NCBI GenBank assembly: GCA_032229885.1
Contig: JAVYAJ010000437.1
Coordinates: 1-15,730 of the forward strand
Direction: 5' to 3'
Source: Anammoximicrobium sp032229885
GTDB taxonomy: Bacteria; Planctomycetota; Planctomycetia; Pirellulales; Pirellulaceae
Length of the DNA: 15,730 bases
The notes beneath the pieces are model-generated. The model did not search any database and was not told the origin of the DNA. It was given only the letters and a program-made list of their open reading frames with translations. Positions 1 to 9,000 of the stretch are shown here, piece after piece. A program made the translations under genes and the position numbers. Each line of letters begins with the position of its first letter. The first letter of the stretch is position 1.

Positions 1-228
1 GCCGTAACCGTACATTTTGGCCACAGGCCATATTCACCATGTTGGCCGTAGGCCAAGGTTCACCGTAGCCTAGGGCATCGCCCTAGGTCGCAACGCCGTA
101 ACCGTACATTTTGGCCACAGGCCATATTCACCGTGTTGGCCGTAGGCCAAGGTTCACCGTAGCCTAGGGCATCGCCCTAGGTCGCAACGCCGTAACCGCG
201 TATTTTGGCCGAAGGCCATATTCACCAT
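1..228 (+). repeat. Left REP array: 94-bp tandem units with three hairpins each
   Basis: Two nearly identical 94-bp units (1-94 and 95-188) and a partial third (189-228) are read directly from the sequence; the two full units show a single difference, A/G in CACCATG versus CACCGTG. Each full unit carries three short-loop hairpins: TGGCC-ACA-GGCCA (18-30), TTGGCC-GTA-GGCCAA (42-56) and CCTAGGGC-ATC-GCCCTAGG (69-87). GTAG (65-68 and 159-162) sits directly 5' of the last hairpin, which is the tetranucleotide signature known for REP elements bound by RAYT transposases. The third unit ends in TTGGCC-GAA-GGCCA just before the transposase ribosome binding site. The array touches the left window edge, so it may extend further. 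Confidence 0.9.
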
Positions 229-243
229 CGTCGGGAGATACGA

Positions 244-696
244 ATGTCTCAATCCTTGACCAAACTGTACGCGCATCTGGTGTTCAGCACCAAAGAGCGT
301 CGGCCCTTTCTGGATGGCGACGTTCGCGAGCGCGTGCATGCGTATGTGGCGACGGTCATCCGGAACTTGAATTCACGTTACGTCGTGGTGGGAGGGACGC
401 AGGACCACGTACACGTCCTATTCGACCTGGGAAAACTGCACGCGCCCGTCGAATTCGTGGATCGGGTCAAACGCGAATCGTCCAAATTCATCAAGACGCT
501 GGCGATGAAATACCGGCCGTTTTATTGGCAGCGGGGCTACGGAATGTTCTCGGTCAGCCCATCGGAGCGGGATGGCGTCGAACGATACGTCCGCGACCAA
601 GCGGACCATCATCGGAAAAAGACGTTCCAAGAAGAATACCGCGAGTTGTTGGAACATCATGGCATTTCGTATGACGAACGGTTTGTATGGGATTGA
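244..696 (+). CDS. REP-associated tyrosine transposase (Y1/HUH, IS200-like)
   Basis: This 150-aa protein is a single-domain HUH nuclease of the Y1 transposase family, which cuts and rejoins single-stranded DNA at hairpins through a 5'-phosphotyrosine intermediate. The metal-binding HUH motif is His55-Val-His57 in GGTQDHVHVLF. The likely catalytic residue is Tyr115 in ERYVRDQ, followed four residues later by Gln119, the YxxxQ arrangement of TnpA from IS608. The N-terminus SLTKLYAHLVFSTKERRPF is typical of the family and the length is normal. ATG 244 is chosen because GGGAG (233-237) lies six bases upstream; an in-frame TTG at 205 would add 13 residues encoded by the REP hairpin itself. REP arrays on both sides point to a RAYT rather than a free IS200. 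All motifs are intact, so the enzyme may be active. Confidence 0.9.
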   Translation: MSQSLTKLYAHLVFSTKERRPFLDGDVRERVHAYVATVIRNLNSRYVVVGGTQDHVHVLFDLGKLHAPVEFVDRVKRESSKFIKTLAMKYRPFYWQRGYGMFSVSPSERDGVERYVRDQADHHRKKTFQEEYRELLEHHGISYDERFVWD

Positions 697-754
697 CGGG
701 TGAACGTGGTGACGGGTGAACATGGCCTACAGCCAAGGGAGAAATGGCGGATCG

Positions 755-943
755 ATTCCAGGGGCGTTGCCCCAGGCTACGATGAGTTTGGCCTTCGGCC
801 AAAGGTGGAAAACGGACGATCCATTTTCGGGGGCGTTGCGCCTGGCTACGGTGAGCTTGGCCTTCGGCCAAAGGCGGAAAACGGACGATCCATTTCCGGA
901 GGCGTTGCCCCAGGCTACGGTGACCTTGGCCTTCGGCCAAAAC
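755..943 (-). repeat. Right REP array: three 69-bp tandem units, inverted relative to the left array
   Basis: GGCGTTGC recurs at 763, 832 and 901, giving a 69-bp period. Read on the minus strand, each unit is TTTGGCC-GAA-GGCCAA, then TCACCGTAG (TCATCGTAG in the first), then a GC-rich hairpin. CTAC (777-780, 846-849, 915-918) is the complement of GTAG at the hairpin foot. The GC hairpins have diverged: the first has an A-A mismatch and the second and third have altered arms, while the TTGGCC hairpins are perfect. Because 69 is a multiple of three, the array keeps frames open on both strands with a 23-residue period; those frames look like artefacts. The array ends about 95 bases before the first pseudopilin gene. 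Confidence 0.88.
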
Positions 944-1037
944 AGCAATAATTGATTCAATTTCGTAGGGCGATGGCTCGGTTTGCGATCGGATGGCCGT
1001 CTGCCGGATGAAGGAAACCTTTTCGCGGACATGTGCT

Positions 1038-1964
1038 ATGACAATGACAACTGCCAAACCTTGCTGCCGGCGTAGTTTTACGTTGGTCGAATTGCTGGTC
1101 GTGGTCGCGATCATCGGGATCTTGGTCGCGTTGCTGGTCCCGACGTTGTACCGCGTGGTGATCAAGGCCCGGCAGAGCGTGATCGCCCAAGAATTGAACC
1201 AACTGCACCTAGCGATCGAGGCGTACAAGCAGAAGTTTGGCGACTATCCGCCAGATTTCACCTCGGTGCAGAACATCAGCCAATTGAACGACGCGAGCGA
1301 GCTTGTAGTTCGTCATCTGCGCAAAGGGCATCCGCGACATCAAGAGAACTTGACAGATGTCTTTACGGACGGAAGCTCGACACTCCAGACACCGACGCCG
1401 GCCGAGGCGTTGGTATTTTGGTTGGCCCAGTTGCGCAACGATGCCCGACGACCGCTCAGCGGGCCTTCATCGGTGGATCCCAAGGATTTCGTCTCGCTAT
1501 TTCCGTTCGATGAAAAACGACTGGTCTACACGCGTACGATCGGCAATCCAGCCAAACCCGAGTCGCAGCACGATTTGTACGTCTATGTTCCGCCGAGCGG
1601 CAAGGACATGCCATACGTATACTTTGACAGCAGGATCTACAGTGACGCGACGCCTATCGGCGGGGTGGCTTCGAATCCTCCCGTGGCCAGTCTGAGCGTG
1701 CTGAAGGATTCGTCCGCAACGCCGCTGCTGTATCCCTACGCGACGCGAGTCAACCCGACCGCGCCGTTGACCATGGCAAATCGCACAACCTATCAACTGA
1801 TCTCCGCTGGTTTGGATGGCGAATATGGCGACGTTTCCTCCATCACCGCAGGAGATCCGAGCACGTACAAAGTCTTTCCTACCGGGACGAACTTTAAGGA
1901 AGGCGACCTGGACAATATCGCCAACTTTAGCGAAGGCAAGATTTTCGAGGACTTCATTCCATGA
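1038..1964 (+). CDS. GspG-like prepilin-type pseudopilin 1
   Basis: This is a secreted/inner-membrane pseudopilin of about 308 aa. A short basic leader ending Arg-Arg-Ser13 precedes FTLVELLVVVAIIGILVALL, with the conserved Glu at mature position 5 (E18) and a single hydrophobic helix. The helix continues into a long amphipathic segment (KARQSVIAQELNQLHLAIEA), as in GspG-type pseudopilins. Position -1 is Ser rather than the usual Gly. The C-terminal part has TYQLISAGLDGEYG (from residue 251) and DLDNIANFSEG, a style I associate with planctomycete pseudopilins. The start is uncertain: ATG 1038 has only a weak GGA eight bases upstream, and ATG 993 or 1008 would give longer leaders. Its stop overlaps the next start (ATGA). 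It probably builds the pseudopilus shaft or a minor component; no function has been shown. Confidence 0.85.
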   Translation: MTMTTAKPCCRRSFTLVELLVVVAIIGILVALLVPTLYRVVIKARQSVIAQELNQLHLAIEAYKQKFGDYPPDFTSVQNISQLNDASELVVRHLRKGHPRHQENLTDVFTDGSSTLQTPTPAEALVFWLAQLRNDARRPLSGPSSVDPKDFVSLFPFDEKRLVYTRTIGNPAKPESQHDLYVYVPPSGKDMPYVYFDSRIYSDATPIGGVASNPPVASLSVLKDSSATPLLYPYATRVNPTAPLTMANRTTYQLISAGLDGEYGDVSSITAGDPSTYKVFPTGTNFKEGDLDNIANFSEGKIFEDFIP

Positions 1965-3163
1965 CCAGTCGCAGGGCTACGATAATGCGTCGCAGCTTTA
2001 CGCTGACCGAACTCTTGGTGGTCATGATGGTGATCGGCATCCTGGCTAGTTCGCTGCTGTTCGCAATGTACAACGCCGTGCAGCAAGCCAAAGAGTCGCG
2101 TACCAGGGCGCAGATCGCGAAGCTGCACGAGTTGTTGGCCTCACGATGGGATGCGTATCGCACGCGCGCGATGCGTTTCCAGATCGCCGCGCCCAGTCCT
2201 CAGATCGCCGACGCCGCCCGTCGCGCGTTGCGCAAGGACTCGCGAAAGACGGCCGAGTTCCGATTGACGCTGCTGCGCGACCTGATGCGCATGGAAATGC
2301 CGGATCGAGCTGCCGATGTGATCGACCTGCCTGTGAAGCTTCCTTACACGTTCAGCGATCCAGACTCAGGCTTCTCGGGCACCGTACAGATCTATATCGC
2401 TCGCCCCGCTCTGTCCCAACAATATTTTCGGATCGCGGCAAGCAGCACGTGGCTGGCTCCCGAGAGCATCAACCATCAGGACTCGGAATGCCTGTACATG
2501 ATCATCGCCTCGATGCGCGATCTGACCTCGACCGGCCTGGACTTCTTTCAGCCCAGCGAGATCGGCGACACCGACGGCGACGGAATGCCCGAGATCCTTG
2601 ATGCGTGGGGCAAGCCGATTGCGTTCATTCGCTGGCCCGCTGGATTCGTGGCACATCCCGGACAGGACCTCGAGTGGGGCATTGCGGGCACAGACGACGA
2701 TGGCAATGGAACGGCGGACGATTTTTCCGAGGCCGAATGGGCGGGAACAGATGATATTCCGAATCCCTCGAACTTGCATCGTATCGTACTCGATCCAGAC
2801 AAGCCGCTCTGGGTGGCGACCGAAGCTCGCGACCCGTTTGACCCGCTGCGTGTGGATACGCGCGATGGAATCGTGATGAACGGATCCTCGAAGGCTCGCT
2901 ACTATTTCAACTATTTCCTCTACCCACTGGTGTTTTCGGGTGGGCCGGACGAAGAGCTGGCCCTTGTCCGGTTCGACTTCGATCCGGCTGATCCATCGAC
3001 GCTGATTCCGTTTGACTTCTATCGAACCGGGGCGAATCCGCATGGCGGTTGGAAGAACGATCCGTATTCGGTCCTGCCGACCAGCCAACGCCGGCTGGGC
3101 GAGCCGTTCCTCGACTCGGACGGCTACAAAGACAACATCACCAATCACAATCTGGGAGACTAG
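1961..3163 (+). CDS. GspG-like prepilin-type pseudopilin 2
   Basis: A 400-aa pseudopilin whose start codon overlaps the previous stop by four bases, implying translational coupling. The leader MTSRRATIMRRS is followed by FTLTELLVV with Glu17 at mature position 5 and one membrane helix to about residue 38, then a charged helical stretch (QQAKESRTRAQIAKLHELL). The -1 residue is again Ser. Residues 203-219 read DTDGDGMPEILDAWGKP: an Asp-rich calcium-loop-like motif joined to DAWGxP, which is characteristic of GspG-type pseudopilins. A second Asp/Gly loop (TDDDGNGTADD) lies at 244-254. The protein is about three times longer than classical GspG (roughly 140 aa). The C-terminus contains DNITNHN. 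Its role as a shaft or minor pseudopilin is inferred. Confidence 0.85.
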   Translation: MTSRRATIMRRSFTLTELLVVMMVIGILASSLLFAMYNAVQQAKESRTRAQIAKLHELLASRWDAYRTRAMRFQIAAPSPQIADAARRALRKDSRKTAEFRLTLLRDLMRMEMPDRAADVIDLPVKLPYTFSDPDSGFSGTVQIYIARPALSQQYFRIAASSTWLAPESINHQDSECLYMIIASMRDLTSTGLDFFQPSEIGDTDGDGMPEILDAWGKPIAFIRWPAGFVAHPGQDLEWGIAGTDDDGNGTADDFSEAEWAGTDDIPNPSNLHRIVLDPDKPLWVATEARDPFDPLRVDTRDGIVMNGSSKARYYFNYFLYPLVFSGGPDEELALVRFDFDPADPSTLIPFDFYRTGANPHGGWKNDPYSVLPTSQRRLGEPFLDSDGYKDNITNHNLGD

Positions 3164-3166
3164 GCG

Positions 3167-4141
3167 GTGAAATCGGCTAGGGCCAGAACACGATTCGGCA
3201 CACGCGGCAAGCCGCCATGCGCGATGACCATGGTCGAGCTGTTGATCGTGGTCGCCGTGATGGTGATCTTGATGGGAATCGCGTTGCCCGTGATGAAGAC
3301 GGGGATCGAAGATCGTCGTCTGCGCGAGGCGACACGTCAGGTAAATGTATGCGTCGAACTGGCGAAAAGCCTCGCCGTCGAAACCGGGCTGCCGTCAGCG
3401 ATGTTGATCGAACCCGAGTTTCTGCCGGGGGCGACCGAACCGTTCGCGACGAAATTATATCTGGCCGAGTCGCCGTTGCCTTACGCTGGAGATGTCGTCG
3501 ACGCCAAGGCTCAGGTGACGGGCAGTTCGGTCAGTTTCGATGTTGATAGCGGAGGCCTGTTGACGTTGAGCGTAGCCGCGGGAGATTTCATCCGTTTCGA
3601 TTACAAAGGGCCATACTATCACATTGATATGATAAGTTCGCCGCCTCCGATTTTTACGATCTCGGGTTCGCCCGCCATCCCTAATGGCGAGTATACCTAC
3701 CAGATCTTTCGTCAACCGCAGAAAACGGGCGCAGCGCCGCTGGAATTGCCCAAGGGCACGGTGATCGACCTGGCAGTCTCGGGGTTGGGCGAGGACAACC
3801 AGTTTGAGAACGTGTCGAATGTTCGTCCGTTGAGCCTGGTGTTCGGGCCGGGCGGCAGATTGGTTCGCGTGCGATATGAACGGCCCTCGCCCTTGCTGCC
3901 GCCGCTGATGGACTTCTCGCCGGCCGCCACGGTTCATTTTCTGATTGGCAATGTCGATCACCTGGGAGAATTGAACCTAGCGGATCCGAGTGCGTTGTGG
4001 GTCTCGATCGGCCATCATGCCGGTCGCGTGACCACGACGGAAAACGGAGGAACGTCGGCCGACTTGAGCTTGCCGATTGCCCAGCGGTTACAGATAGCGC
4101 GCGAGTTCGCCCAGTCGGGTGTGGGGATGGGAGGAGGCTGA
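3167..4141 (+). CDS. GspH-like minor pseudopilin
   Basis: This 324-aa protein starts at GTG 3167, three bases after the previous stop, with GGGAGA (3154-3159) seven bases upstream. The leader MKSARARTRFGTRGKPPCA is followed by MTMVELLIVVAVMVILMGIA, with Glu24 at mature position 5 and Ala at -1. The following segment (EDRRLREATRQVNVCVELAKSLAVETG) has the 'R..AR.L...L..ARS.A...G' look of GspH/FimT minor pseudopilins. The remainder is probably a beta-rich periplasmic domain, longer than in GspH of proteobacteria (about 170 aa). Its stop TGA shares one base with the next ATG. GspH identity is a family-level guess based on the N-terminal helix and gene order. Confidence 0.8.
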   Translation: MKSARARTRFGTRGKPPCAMTMVELLIVVAVMVILMGIALPVMKTGIEDRRLREATRQVNVCVELAKSLAVETGLPSAMLIEPEFLPGATEPFATKLYLAESPLPYAGDVVDAKAQVTGSSVSFDVDSGGLLTLSVAAGDFIRFDYKGPYYHIDMISSPPPIFTISGSPAIPNGEYTYQIFRQPQKTGAAPLELPKGTVIDLAVSGLGEDNQFENVSNVRPLSLVFGPGGRLVRVRYERPSPLLPPLMDFSPAATVHFLIGNVDHLGELNLADPSALWVSIGHHAGRVTTTENGGTSADLSLPIAQRLQIAREFAQSGVGMGGG

Positions 4142-5424
4142 TGACTGTCTTGCTCGTTCAAGATTCTCGACTCGCGTGGCGTGTCTCTTTTCGCGGGGCG
4201 CGACAGAATCCGTCGTTGGGCAGACGTCGCGGCGTAACCTTGCTCGAAGTTCTGTTCTCGATCGGCATCGTCGCTGTGGGTCTGCTGGGCGTGTTGGTCA
4301 TCATTCCCCTGGCGGGCAGCCGCTCGACACAGGGCATGATCGCCGACGGAGCGGATCGGATGGGGCGCAACGCGGTGCGAATGTTTGACGTTCAGCACAT
4401 GCGCGATCCGACGGCCTGGGCGTATCTGGTCCCGACTACGAAGCTGTACCATGCCTACGGAAAAGCGGATCCGGCAGCTCCGGCGCTTCCGACCTATCTC
4501 TGGAAACCCGGTCCAGCGGACCTTCCACGGGCCCGCTCGTTCTGCATCGATCCGCTGTTCATCAGCAATCAACTGGCGTCGAGCGGTTCGAATCCGATTC
4601 CGGTCGAAACGCGTCTTTTTCCATACTATAATGAAGGGTTCTCGGCCAGTTCGCCACCGGCTGGAGTGGACGCTCGTTTGGACCGAATCAGCTTGTATGC
4701 TGTGCCGGGCGGGACGGCGGGCATGAGTCTCGAACAGGCGATTTCGATCTTCATGGGCAGCGACGATTTGGTGTTTAGTCTGGGCACCGATCGTACGGCG
4801 GCGCCCCAGCAGAAGTTTGATTCGACCAGCGGCAAGCGCCAGTTCGAGGGAAAGTTCTCGTGGATGGCGACATTGACGCCGGTTTTTACGGCTCTGGAGA
4901 CGGATCCGCCGAGCGCCATCAAGCGGGATGTGGCGCCCGAACGATACGTGCTGTCGATCGTCGTCTTGCATCGTCGCGATTTGGCGCTGACGTCCGGTGG
5001 AGGATCGGCCAGTGAACCGGACAACGAGCGGCTGGTTCGGGTCTCCAGCTTTGCCAGCGAAGGCTATGGGGGCGGTGATGTCGAGTTGGCGACGCACGTC
5101 GGCCGGCCGGAATCCGATCTGACATGCAGGGTGGGGCAATGGGTGATGTTGTCGGCAATGGTGAACATCGCCCCGTCCACGCCGACGCCCGTCTTTCGTT
5201 GGTATCGAGTTATGGCTGTGGATGAAATCCAGCAGGCTTCCCCCACCGGTCCCTACACACGAAACGTGACGCTACAGGGATTTGACTGGGACAACATCCT
5301 TCGTCTGCAGATGTTAGCGTCACCCCAGGCGACGATGACGCAGGCCACGCTACTCAACGGCGTCGTGGCCGTGTACGAAAAGACGATCGAGTTGGAGACG
5401 TCGTCTATGTGGAGTGCTCTGTAG
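4141..5424 (+). CDS. GspI/PilV-like minor pseudopilin
   Basis: A 427-aa pseudopilin beginning at ATG 4141, which overlaps the previous TGA by one base; a strong GGGAGGAGG ribosome site (4129-4137) lies inside the upstream gene. The 31-residue leader ends RRRG and cleavage would leave VTLLEVLFSIGIVAVGLLGVL, with Gly at -1 and Glu36 at mature position 5. The 'LLEV..S..I...GLLG' pattern is that of GspI/PilV proteins. An in-frame upstream extension exists but lies entirely within the preceding gene and is not needed. The C-terminus (NGVVAVYEKTIELE) resembles planctomycete homologues. In known systems GspI is a tip component with GspJ and GspK, both of which have counterparts further downstream. 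Confidence 0.83.
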   Translation: MTVLLVQDSRLAWRVSFRGARQNPSLGRRRGVTLLEVLFSIGIVAVGLLGVLVIIPLAGSRSTQGMIADGADRMGRNAVRMFDVQHMRDPTAWAYLVPTTKLYHAYGKADPAAPALPTYLWKPGPADLPRARSFCIDPLFISNQLASSGSNPIPVETRLFPYYNEGFSASSPPAGVDARLDRISLYAVPGGTAGMSLEQAISIFMGSDDLVFSLGTDRTAAPQQKFDSTSGKRQFEGKFSWMATLTPVFTALETDPPSAIKRDVAPERYVLSIVVLHRRDLALTSGGGSASEPDNERLVRVSSFASEGYGGGDVELATHVGRPESDLTCRVGQWVMLSAMVNIAPSTPTPVFRWYRVMAVDEIQQASPTGPYTRNVTLQGFDWDNILRLQMLASPQATMTQATLLNGVVAVYEKTIELETSSMWSAL

Positions 5425-6053
5425 TGCGTCGTCAAGACTGGCCCTGGGGCCACGACGGTCGCCAGACTAAGGAGTTCCCACACGCTGACAAGCGAGACTG
5501 GTGGAAAACGAAACGGGGACCACACGCGATTGAAACAACACGCGAAATGGAGCGCCGAGCGGGTACCCGTCATCGCAACTTGTAGATGATAGACCGAAGA
5601 CATGAGACTTCGTGAGGAGTGCAGCGGACGAGAATGTTCTTATCGAGGAGAAGACGCTTTTCGCGCCAGCGTGTGTTCAGGAAGCCGTGGACGACGTAGC
5701 AGAGTGGACTCGCAATGAACTTCGACAACGTTCGTGCCGCGTTCCGCGACGCGCGATCGCCGAGATCCGCGACACGTTGACCTACGATGACGACCGTGTG
5801 GATCCGCAAATCGTTCGGAACACGGCCACGCAAAATCTGCCGGACTTGTGGCCCATACGTCAAGGGCCCCTTGATCGGCCATCCGACCAGTAGGTAGCGG
5901 GCGGCGACGACGGCGAATCACCTTGTACGTGTTGCTCGGAGTGTGTCTTCAATCGAGACGAGACTCGAGGCGCGCTTGACGATGGCCGTGACGCAACCGA
6001 GCGCAGACAGACACAGCCGCAACGGACGGCTGGAAGGACATGAGGTAACGATC
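5425..6053. other. Long gap inside the pseudopilin block, no supported gene
   Basis: About 630 bases separate the GspI-like and GspK-like genes, although earlier junctions in the block have at most three bases. A small palindrome TGGCC-CTGG-GGCCA (5439-5452) follows the GspI-like stop; it lacks a T-run and is a poor terminator. Open frames of about 90 codons exist on both strands (for example 5612-5893 + and 5570-5863 -), but none has a convincing family match or ribosome site. The GspK-like start has its own good ribosome site (GAGGT, 6042-6046), so separate expression is possible. The stretch may contain a decayed gene or a promoter; neither is shown. Confidence 0.5.
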
Positions 6054-9000
6054 ATGCTTAGTCATCCCCGATCCCGCCGCGGCGTGGTGATCCTGGTTGT
6101 GCTCAGCCTGTTGGTGTTGTTCGTGCTGCTCGTGGTGACCTTTGCCATCGTCGCGGGTCAGTACCGGCGCACGTCCCTGGCCTATGCGCGGCAGGAAGTG
6201 CTGGGGCCTCAGCCGCACAAGGATTTGGATCGGGCGTTCTATCAACTGCTGCGGGACACGCGATCGCAAGGCTCATCGCTTCGCTTTCATTCACTGCTGC
6301 GGGATTATTACGGCGGAGACGGATTCAGCGGCCAATTGAGGCCGAGCGCCACGCTGCAAAGCGTCAACACTACGAATTCGCCTCCCTCGAGCACGAACAC
6401 GTATCAGTTTTCTGGCGGACAATTGATGGACTTGGTGGTGGAGATCGATCCCTCGAACGGCAAGGTGATCACCAGCACGGATGGGATCGATCTGACCGCA
6501 ACGCATAACGGACAGCCTGGGTACTTCCAGGGACTTCGAAGCGTGCCCGGCTACTACAAAGGGTGTGTTCTGACGATCACCTCGGGCAGTGCACGGGGGA
6601 CGAGCGTCCGAATCGTCGATTACGCATTTTTTGACGAGGGCGGCGTTACCCGTCCGTATTTCCGCGTTGTTGCGCCGCGGGCCGATCTGGACCGCATTCT
6701 GTCCTGGGGCGATTTAGGCGGCGCCAAGTTCGTCGTGAACGGCCGTCCGTTCAGCGGCACGGGGCCGGGCTTGGACGATGCCACCAATACATTGACCGCG
6801 CACGACGTGACCACCACGGCGCCGGTTTCTCTGGTCCCGAACTATTCATCGTTGCCTATCATTTCGCGGTACGAACGTCCTGCTCGGAGCAACGCCCCAG
6901 CCGAACTCGCGCCGATCTTGCATGGCGACATGAATGAAAGCTATGACGCGGTCGATTTCCAGAACATGTTCCTGGCATGGATGCCACCGACGCCCACCGG
7001 TGCCGCCGACATCATCCCTTCGTTCCATCGGCCGAAATTGATTGAATACTGGGTGACGCAGGGCGGCTACGTCCAGACGAATCCCGACTTCATCCGACGC
7101 GTATCGATGCGTCCGTACGAGCCAAATTTCGATGGCAGCAATCCCGATTTCCCGGATCCGCTGGCCCCACCCACGTCGCCCCGCTGGGACGTGGACAACG
7201 ACGGCGACGGGATTCCGGACAGCGTGTGGGTGGACCTCGGATTTCCGGTGCAGACGGCGGCAGACGGTCGTCGGTATAAACCGCTGTTCGCCATCCTGTG
7301 TTCGGACCTCGACGGCCGCTTGAATGTGAATGCCCATGATCGCAAGCGGTGGTTTACGCCGTCGGCATATCCCGCAATCGCGGGAGGCGACACGAACACG
7401 GTGCCGACTCGCGGTTTGGGTTATGGTCCGCCGGAGATCCGTCTGGACAAGGCGGGAATCACGGGGGACCTAGCAGGCTTGTTGGACGCTCGCTACGGCG
7501 GTGACGGTGCGCCGGGCGGGTCCGGCTACGATCTGCGCGCGCAGCTCAAATTTTTTGAAGAGCCGTCCAACTACTTTCTACCTATGACGTACGCGCGATC
7601 ATCTTATTCTTCGCCCTCGGATCTGCGCGGCGAGCTGCGGTTTGGCGTGAGCGATTACGGCCAACCAATGTGGGAAGAGTACGATACTTCGGTCACCGAA
7701 GCTCGCGCGGATTCGCCGTACGAGCTGAATCTGGTCGATGGCGGCGTCGACGCGCCGTTTACGCCGGCCGATCTCGAGCGTGTTCTACGACGCTATGATT
7801 ACGACCGCGACCAGCTTCCGAAACGATTGTCGGACTTCATCACCGATTGGCATTCGTCGGCCAGCCCGAACGGCCGTCTCGTCACGACCGCCAGTTTCGA
7901 TCCGCCCGTCCCCGCGCACGAGATTCCGCCCAAACTGGCCAACGAAGCGCACACGAAGGGTCTGGATCTGAGCATCGTAAACTCGTACGCCGATCTGCTG
8001 ATGATCCGGCTGAGCATCAATGGAGTGACCGATATTTCGGCCGAGTTGAACAAGATGCTGTCTTGGGATCTGGCGGCTGGCTTGCGGATGGATATCAACC
8101 GCCCGTTAGGAGATGCCCGCGATAACAACGGAAACGGCGTGGTCGACGAGCCGGGCGAGCAGAGCGGCGAGACGATTTACGCAGGCGTAGCGGCGGCGGC
8201 AAATGCGGCCTCGTTGCCTCTCGTGGCGGGCCAATTTACCAACGTACCGCTGGCGCACACCAACGGCGTGGATTCGAACAGCCTGATGGGCAGGCAACTG
8301 TTGGCCCGACACTTGTACGTCATGGCGTTGACGCTGAGCGATGTCAGTTCGGCCAGCGTCGATCTCGATTTGGCGCGCGAAATTGCCCAGTGGGCGATCA
8401 ACGTGGTCGATTTTCGTGATGCGGACTCGATCATGACGCCGTTCGAGTACGACGGAAACCCGTTCAACGGTTGGGATCCGGACGGGGATCTGACCACCGA
8501 TGGTGATCGCGACGGCGGAGGCGTCGTGTGGGGTTGCGAGCGGCCTGAGTTGTTGTTGACCGAATCGTTTGCGTTTCACGACCGGCGAACGTACGACACG
8601 GACTTGGACGCCGGGACACACCAGACTCACGCAGACGGTGACCCGGACTACGATCAGAAGTACGTTCCGTTTGCCACGGCATTCATCGAACTGTACAATC
8701 CGTGGAGCGGCACCGACACGCAGAAGACGCCGCCACAGGAGCTGTATCGCGGGACGGGCGGAGTCGCGTTGAATGCCGTGACCGGCGGAGGAAGCCCCGT
8801 GTGGCGCGTGCTGGTGATGAACAAAAAGGATGCGCCGAGTGGCCAGGTCGAGCCCGCACAAGACCCGGACGGCGACACTCCACCAACCATCGATCGGTCG
8901 ATCTACTTTGTGCCCGACATCACCAACGCGGAACTGAAGGGACGTCGGGTGTACTATACCACGATGAACGTCTCGCCGGTCAAGCCCGGCCAATATGCGG

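Larger units (their letters stand above)
1..943 (+). mobile_element. RAYT/REP unit (REPtron-like domesticated Y1 transposase locus)
   Basis: A Y1 transposase gene is bracketed by REP-like arrays of opposite orientation. On the left the order is hairpin, CACCGTAG, GC hairpin; on the right the same order appears on the complementary strand. This inverted bracketing is the layout described for REP-associated tyrosine transposases, whose proteins act on REP/BIME sequences in single-stranded form. No TnpB/IscB gene, no terminal inverted repeats and no target-site duplication are visible, which argues against a DDE insertion sequence. The left boundary may lie outside the window. Confidence 0.6.

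Noticed and set aside
1..228. CRISPR array from evenly spaced repeats near the left edge
   Set aside because: The units are contiguous 94-bp tandem copies with no unique spacers, and the hairpin/GTAG grammar and adjacent Y1 transposase identify them as REP elements; no cas genes are present.
205..243. TTG at 205 as start of the transposase
   Set aside because: The added 13 residues are encoded by the REP hairpin and CACCAT spacer, and ATG 244 has a good ribosome site and the usual family N-terminus.
554..1228. Minus-strand frame of 224 codons with 23-residue repeats
   Set aside because: The repeats are the translated REP array, and the frame overlaps the transposase and the first pseudopilin on the other strand.
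5570..5863. Minus-strand frame with LLLDKNILVR, resembling the N-terminus of PIN-domain or DUF5615 toxins
   Set aside because: Only about ten residues match, the frame ends about 25 residues later, and no downstream acidic residues, antitoxin or ribosome site can be seen. At most a remnant, more likely chance.
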